Source of the DNA: Saururus chinensis
Taxonomy: Eukaryota > Streptophyta > Magnoliopsida > Piperales > Saururaceae
Assembly: GCA_035235625.1 (NCBI GenBank)
Contig: CP141140.1
Coordinates: 54,183,351-54,247,350, forward strand
Direction of reading: 5' to 3'
DNA length: 64,000 bases
The notes beneath the pieces are model-generated. The model had not been told where the DNA came from. It worked only from the letters and a program-made list of their open reading frames with translations, and ran no database searches. The position numbers were made by a program, and so were the translations under genes. Position 1 is the first letter of the stretch, and every line of letters begins with the position of its first letter. Positions 58,331-64,000 of the stretch are shown here, in pieces.

Positions 58331-61011
58331 TCAAAGTCGGCCACAGTTATAATCTGCATGACTTGCTCCCCCGCCAAACAAAATGATCAGAAGACCCAGA
58401 AGAGCCAGCTTCATTGCCACTGTCTTTCTGGTAACCATAAGCCCTGTCAAGTAGGTCTGTGATGAGAGCCTCAGCACCCTCAGCCTCCTCTCCTTCAGGT
58501 ACTTGTCAAGCGCAGTTTCAACTCTTGCCTTCCAAATACGCTCGTCTTTGTTCTCCACGCTCATCTCTGGAGCCAAGCATCTGGCGAGCACGATTGCATC
58601 CTCGAGGCCGGCAGAGCCACCCTGGGCGAGGTACGGGCCCATCACGTGCATGGCATCTCCGGCCACCGTCATTGTGCCCCGCCGGAAGCTTCCACCCACC
58701 AGCTCCCATGGTGGACGGTACTTCACGTGGGAGTAATTGAGGGAGCTGACATCACTGTTCTTGACCATGTCGAGAGTCTCCGGCGGGAAGCCTGCAGCTG
58801 CCGCCTTGATTGCGGACTCCTTCATGAGCTGTTGATCCCGTGCAATTTCAGGGTCTGTTCATGAATTCCAAGGGCTAAACCAGTCAACAGGATACAAACT
58901 TTGCGAGAACGATGCTTGATGGACATGCGTATCTCTATCCATTGGTGTGCCAGTCTCAGAAGAACAAGCGTCATTCAACGGCCTCTTAAGTAGGCGGTGA
59001 CAAAATTTCTCTTATTGTTTAGCTGCTTGACGACCGATTTTCTACGGTACGTTGAAGGCATTAAAATGCTCGATACAGCCTCTCCAGACAAAAGACTCGC
59101 CAGTTGAGATAGGTCCATAGATGATATAGACCCATGTCACCTTCGAACAAGCTATTTTATTTTAATTTTATAAATTCCTTGAATTTGGAATTTAAGGGGC
59201 TGTTTGGGAGGTGGTTTGAAGAAATTTTTTATTTTATAATATGTCGTATTAAGGGGAAATAATTATTTCTCCTGGGAAAAGTGGGTGGGGAAATCAATTT
59301 TTTCAAATCTTAATGCCTCCTAAACAACACCTAAATATTAAATTTTATACTCCCTCTATCTCAAAATAAATGTCTTATTTAATTTTAAAAAATTAAACAG
59401 GATACTTATTTTAGGACGAATGGTCATCAACGACCGGTAAAACTTTAACAACTCCACTCCACATTGTTTGCTAGTGATAGTTAACCAGAGATTTTAGTTC
59501 CTCTTTTTCTAATATACCTTGTATTGTAGGGAAATTACCCAAAAAAGTTTTGTACCAATTTAACCTTGAACTTTACCTAAATAAGTTAACTGATCAATTT
59601 TAATAATAAAAATTCTTCAAAAATTGTTCCTCATAGTCAAATACTCCATCTACAAAACAAGTCCACTTGTATAGTTACTTTATACTACAAATACTCAGTA
59701 ATTTCTTTTTTCTTTTACCAGGGATTAATCACTTCTATTAATTAAGCATAATAGATCTTAAAAAGAATGAGAAAAGGACAAATGAAAAAAAAATTTATTA
59801 ATTACTATACTAGTTGTGGGCTGAGGTCCAAGATACCTGTGGGGAGCCATGGACGAGACAAGAACCAGTAAACTAGGTCATCCGCAATCGGAATCCTTCC
59901 AAAAATGCAGTCCTTGTGCTTGAACCGAATAAATTCACCTCCAAAACCATGTCCTTGTGGACAGCTGGTAAGTCCTCTTATATCAATGATAGACGAAGTG
60001 CGGGGAGATTTCAGCCCCAGGGACTCTGCAACAGTGGAGTGGGCTCCATCGCAGCCAATCAGAACCTGCCATCAAAATCAAACATAAGAAAGTCTCTTAC
60101 TAAGTTTACTTCAGGCAAATTAAAAGAGAATTGAATTGAAAGAATGACTTTTCAACCTGGGCATGGATGAGACTGCCGTCCTGCAAATGAATCACTGGGA
60201 AAGAAGTGGCTGCGTCTATTTTAACGGCGACAACCCGAGAGCTAAAACGTATGGTCCCCGGGGGTAGGTCCTTAGCCAGTGCTGCCATAAGATGTCTCCT
60301 TCTCAGGCAACGATGCTCTTCCTTCCTGCAGCCATGAAATCATCAGTTCACACAGATTAAAGATAGGAGTTTAGAACAATTTTCCACAGCTTACATGACT
60401 TCATATCAATGTGCAGACAATCGAAAACTTACCCTCGTCTTTGTTCTCGTACATGATCATCGTCCAGCGAGACATCTCGGATTCTGAGGACAATTCAGAT
60501 GAACAAAAAATTATGTCAATCAAAAGAAGACATAAACAACTTAGTACCAGTGAATCATATTGGTCATTAAGTAGTAGTAAAGGTTAGGATGGTTCAAAAA
60601 CTTTTGTCAAAAAAAAAAAAAAAAACTCACATGTCTATCATAACAGCCTTCTCTCGGAGCTCTTCGCCCACACCGAGCTGGTCCAGAGCCCTCCAGCCAT
60701 TGCTGTAGATGCCAATTGTTGCTCCTGTTGCCCTCAATGTGTCTCCTCTCTCTAAAACCAAACTCTTTATACCTTTCCTGTCACAAATTACATCACGATT
60801 TAGGAAGGCTCAATCGGATCGTTGTTGTTTCCCAATAGCTTTATGTTGTAATTAAGGAAACGGATTGTCACATAATTATTTCAACAATACAGGCATTAAA
60901 TGAAATTTGTAGAAGTAATTTAAGGTACCTATGAAAGGCCAAAGCAGTTGCAAGACCACAGATACCTCCTCCAACGATCACAATGTCATGCTTCTCAAGA
61001 GAGTAATCCAT
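58331..61011 (-). CDS. FAD-dependent monooxygenase, six exons (gene 2, 400 aa)
   Basis: Exons on the minus strand: 61011-60929, 60777-60631, 60483-60433, 60325-60157, 60065-59837 and 58854-58331. All introns are GT-AG and the 1203-nt frame is open. It is the same class A flavoprotein monooxygenase family as gene 1 (plant MO1/MO2-like). Motifs: FAD-binding GGGICG near residues 14-19, CDGAHS (155-160), GDAMHVMGP (292-300), and a hydrophobic segment (376-389) close to the C-terminus. Exon lengths and phases match gene 1 except for one codon fewer in exon 6. Introns are 151, 147, 107, 91 and 982 bp; only the last has grown. Position 97 is histidine (EEHRC) where gene 1 has valine (EEVRC). The substrate is unknown. 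Both genes look usable, so retained function of each is plausible. Confidence 0.92.
59349..59425. mobile_element. Short Stowaway-like foldback in intron 5 of gene 2
   Basis: ACTCCCTCTATCTCAAAATA...TACTTATTTTAGGACGAATGG forms a short inverted repeat with the CTCCCTC terminus typical of Stowaway MITEs. At about 75 bp it is either a deleted copy or a single end. Confidence 0.5.
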
Positions 61012-61065
61012 CTAATCTTTCCGGTGAGATGTACATGTGCTGATGGGGCTGAGCATGAGGGGTGC

Positions 61066-61071
61066 TTTATA
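61066..61071 (-). promoter_or_regulatory. TATA box of gene 2
   Basis: TATAAA (within CTATAAAGC) on the minus strand, 55 bp upstream of the start codon, nearly the same spacing as in gene 1. An out-of-frame or upstream ATG lies between them depending on where transcription starts. Confidence 0.65.
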
Positions 61072-61256
61072 GAGGGTGTGGATATAATTGGTATTTATTT
61101 ATTGACTAACAAAAATTTTAAACAAAGGCAGTAATGGCATGACTATGTAATATTTGAAACCAACGCCCCTTGTTTTTGTGCAATAGTCCAAGGTATTTGG
61201 TTGAAAATTTTGGACCTCCAAGAAGGAATGGATGCAGCTGATTTAAAGATAAATAT

Positions 61257-61669
61257 AAGGTTAAGTTTCACTTGACCTATCAATTCTTGTGAAATTACGT
61301 ACACTTAACCTCTATGATTCAGGAAAATAGACATGACTCCTAGGAGTTATAAAAATATGCACTTAACTTCATTGCAACTTATTTTTTAGACAATTTTACC
61401 CGCTTTCACCGCCAGTTGCAACCATAACTGCCCAACCCGCCATCCTCTGCTCCAAGCCTAACATACTCGACTCTCGCCTCCACTTGAACCCGACATGTCT
61501 CATCCATGCTTGGATCGTTAGCCAAGGAATAGAGGAGTAAAATTGTCTGACAGATAAATTTTAGTGTAGTTAAGTGCCTATTTTCATATGTCATAGAGCT
61601 TAATTCATAAGTCATAAGGGATAACTGCAGTTTCACCAGAATTTATAGGGGTCAAGAGCAATTTACCTT
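61257..61669. mobile_element. MITE-like inverted-repeat element upstream of gene 2
   Basis: The left end (AAGGTTAAGTTTCACTTGAC, then GTGAAATTACG and AACCTCTATGA) pairs imperfectly with the inverse of the right end (AAGGTAAATTGCTCTTGACC, then GTGAAACTGCAG). The arms extend about 60-100 bp around a GC-richer core. The ends resemble plant MITEs starting GGGTAAATTGCACTTGACC. No clear target duplication was found. It begins about 190 bp beyond the gene 2 TATA box. Confidence 0.6.
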
Positions 61670-64000
61670 AAATAGAAGGCATATATATTATTATAGGGGC
61701 CCACTCGTGCATGGACATGTGGGCCCCATCCAGCAATATTGTTTCATTAAAACATATGGAGAACTCTATATAGTACAATTTTCCCTTGAAATTTTTAGTT
61801 ACAAATGTCGGCTAGAGAATGATCTAGCTACTAGATCGAATTCAACAAGTCCAAGGAGTAGGCGAAAAAAAGAAAATTTAAATAGGAAGTCCTTGTCCCC
61901 AACCTAACGATGGATAATGTGAAGACCATTAACAGTACAAGGAAAACCCCTAACAAAGGCATAATAAAAAATACAACTTTAATGTGGGTTGGCCAATTTC
62001 CTAAACCACTTTCCAAGTTTCGCTATTAATAAAGAGAAAGCTACATAACTTACTTATAGGCAAAGCCCTGAAACACTTGTAAGCACCTTCTTTAATAGGG
62101 AAGAGTTTTTCATATTCCCCTTTTGACAATGAGCTCAACATAAGATACACATAAGAAACTAGATATACATAGCTTCAAAATGTATCTAAAAATACATAAA
62201 TCGCAGTCTAGATGAAGAACTTATGATTATATGAAATTAGACCTAAAGTGTAGTTATGACTTGCTGATCTAAACCCTTAGTCATTCTTAAGGTCATAACT
62301 TTTTCTAAATGATGAATTTTGATCTAAAATTTTTTGGTTAAAAAGTAGATATAGATATCTTTGTAATGCCACCAATAATATGTAATTGAAGTTTGTATGA
62401 GAAGTTATGACTATTCGAAGTTAGGACTTGGTGCAATCAGTAGTTACAATTGGTGGGTTCGTAGATATGTTAATGCTCACCGATGGTTACTGGCAGTTTT
62501 GTAGTTTCACTAAAAAATAACCTAGTTTGACTGTTTTAAACTAGAATTTTGTCCTCATTTCCTTATAAGTAACTTTTAAGGCCTTTGCACTCATTTTTCT
62601 CATCGAAACACCTCACTATATGAAGAAATAGAAGATCAAGGGCTCTCCAAATCAAGAAAAATTAAGGGAATGAGTACAAGTCTCAAAATTAGATGGGATT
62701 GCTTTCCTGCTTTGGTAGAAGCAAGGCCTTGCTTCTACACTAACGCGTTGCTTCAGTCGGGCGCACATCCGTTTTTCAGCTGGGCTAAGATGGGGGTAAG
62801 AAGTGAGGATTGAAGCCTCCCCTTAGCTCTGCAATTAGTTGGCACCACACGTGTGAAAGGATTTTATGTTGCAAAATAGGTTGGATTACTAACTTTGTGC
62901 AATGATTTAACGTGAGATATGCATGCATGATTTGAATTATGAAATTATTAAATATAAAAATAGGATTCTTTGTAAATTCTTGTCATGGTACTATTGAGAA
63001 TTTATGATTTTATGTTGGATTGCAAACTTTGATTATATGATTTAGTTTTGAAGTGATTATATGAGATATATGATGACTTGTATGACATGAAACATGTAAA
63101 TGATAATTTATGAAATATTTTTATAATTATGTTATGATATTATGTTTTTCCATGTTTAATAATCACTTGATAGTAAGAATCATCATTTGACATTATAGAA
63201 AGGTTATGTGTGGGAAGGATTATGATATATCATTATATGAAGTGAGTTTAGGAGGTTGGGATAATTTATGTTAGTTCTTCTCTACCATCAGCATGTCCAT
63301 CGACATGTCAATGACGTCACTGATGTCATAGAGGAGATGAAAATGGTAATATCAATGAGCATTGACATGTCAGTGTATCACCAGCAAGTCACCGACTGTG
63401 AAGTTGACACTTCTGTAAGGCATCGATGAGGATGATCGTCCTTGCATCCATTGTGAGCGATGGTTCGACGTGTCAATGAGTTACCGATGGTCATTGGCGA
63501 CTTGGTCGACACATTGATGAGTCCGTTGACAGTAAGTCGGTTTTGAGTATTTTTAGTAAGAATTACTATGAATCTTAGACTATTATTATGAGAAGGGATA
63601 GGATGTTATTTGATTCATGAATTGCAATTATATGTCATGATGTGATAAATGATGCTTAGATGTATGTACCTTTGTGTGTGAATGTCCTTATATTAGATCG
63701 CACCTCAAGACTAATGTCTTTCGGCATATGAGGTCGGAGGAATCCTCAGTGCCTTAGCTCCTCAAGTGAGTCTTTAACCACGTAGATGAAATGGTTTGAT
63801 ATGAAAAATGACTAAGGTCTTCTGACTAGCTAAGAACTGGAGTTTTTTAGAATCACTTATCTAGCCCGAGAGTCATGTTTAAATGGACTAGAGTATTAAA
63901 AGATGACTGGTTAAGCACAACACAATACAAGAGGTGTCGATGATAATAGAAGTTGAAATCTTAGCACTATGGTCCATGAGCCCTAGTGAGCTTTTATTTT
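61670..64000. other. Probable LTR-type repeat DNA running off the right edge
   Basis: No gene is recognisable. From about 62200 the texture matches the long LTRs in this window, with GAAGTTATGACTATTCGAAG near 62400 and GAGGTCGGAGGAATCCTCAG near 63750. Repeated ATGTCAATGA / CATTGACATGTC words and TCACCGA words lie at 63290-63530. No terminus or target duplication can be fixed because the right part is missing. Confidence 0.4.

Noticed and set aside
1..64000. CRISPR arrays, tRNA or rRNA genes, bacterial operons
   Set aside because: No regularly spaced direct repeats, no tRNA cloverleaf with a proper T-loop, and no rRNA motifs were seen; the spliced genes and transposons are eukaryotic.

Overview
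This is a flowering-plant nuclear window. The evidence is spliced GT-AG genes of a plant FAD-monooxygenase family, plant-type transposons (CACTA, hAT, Stowaway-like), plant LINEs, and long LTRs with CpG-rich U3 segments. The species cannot be told from the sequence. Most of the window is nested mobile DNA. Only two genes look intact.

Genes: two paralogous FAD-dependent monooxygenase genes lie in the same orientation (minus strand), at 24235-32236 (401 aa) and 58331-61011 (400 aa). Each can be spliced from six exons with identical phases. The exons are 83, 147, 51, 169 and 229 nt in both, and the last is 527 or 524 nt. The first copy has introns of up to 3.1 kb carrying an antisense LINE and several MITEs; the second is compact. 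About 26 kb of transposon DNA separates them, so this looks like an old tandem duplication pushed apart by insertions.

Layout: 1-7130 has three copies of a ~1 kb repeat, the second split by a solo LTR (4031-5889). 3900-17898 is the right-hand part of a CACTA element with tandem CT/GA modules, itself carrying a 4.5 kb solo LTR (10959-15415). Its right end cuts into a decayed LINE (17899-20175). 20176-24063 is unresolved. Then come gene 1, a 4.4 kb solo LTR (32997-37434) with a nested hAT MITE, a decayed TE reading frame, and another long solo LTR (39001-44430) split by a younger solo LTR (42225-44167). 45981-54848 is a three-level nest: CACTA, inside it an hAT element (47953-54248) with a pseudogenised transposase, and inside that a solo LTR (50512-52548). 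A fourth hAT MITE, gene 2, and an LTR-like region running off the right edge complete the window.

Five solo LTRs with their own 5-bp target duplications, and no complete LTR retrotransposon, point to strong removal of LTR elements by recombination. The insertion junctions give a relative order of events. No new defence or metabolic system was seen; the most useful content is the resolved nesting and the intact paralogue pair.
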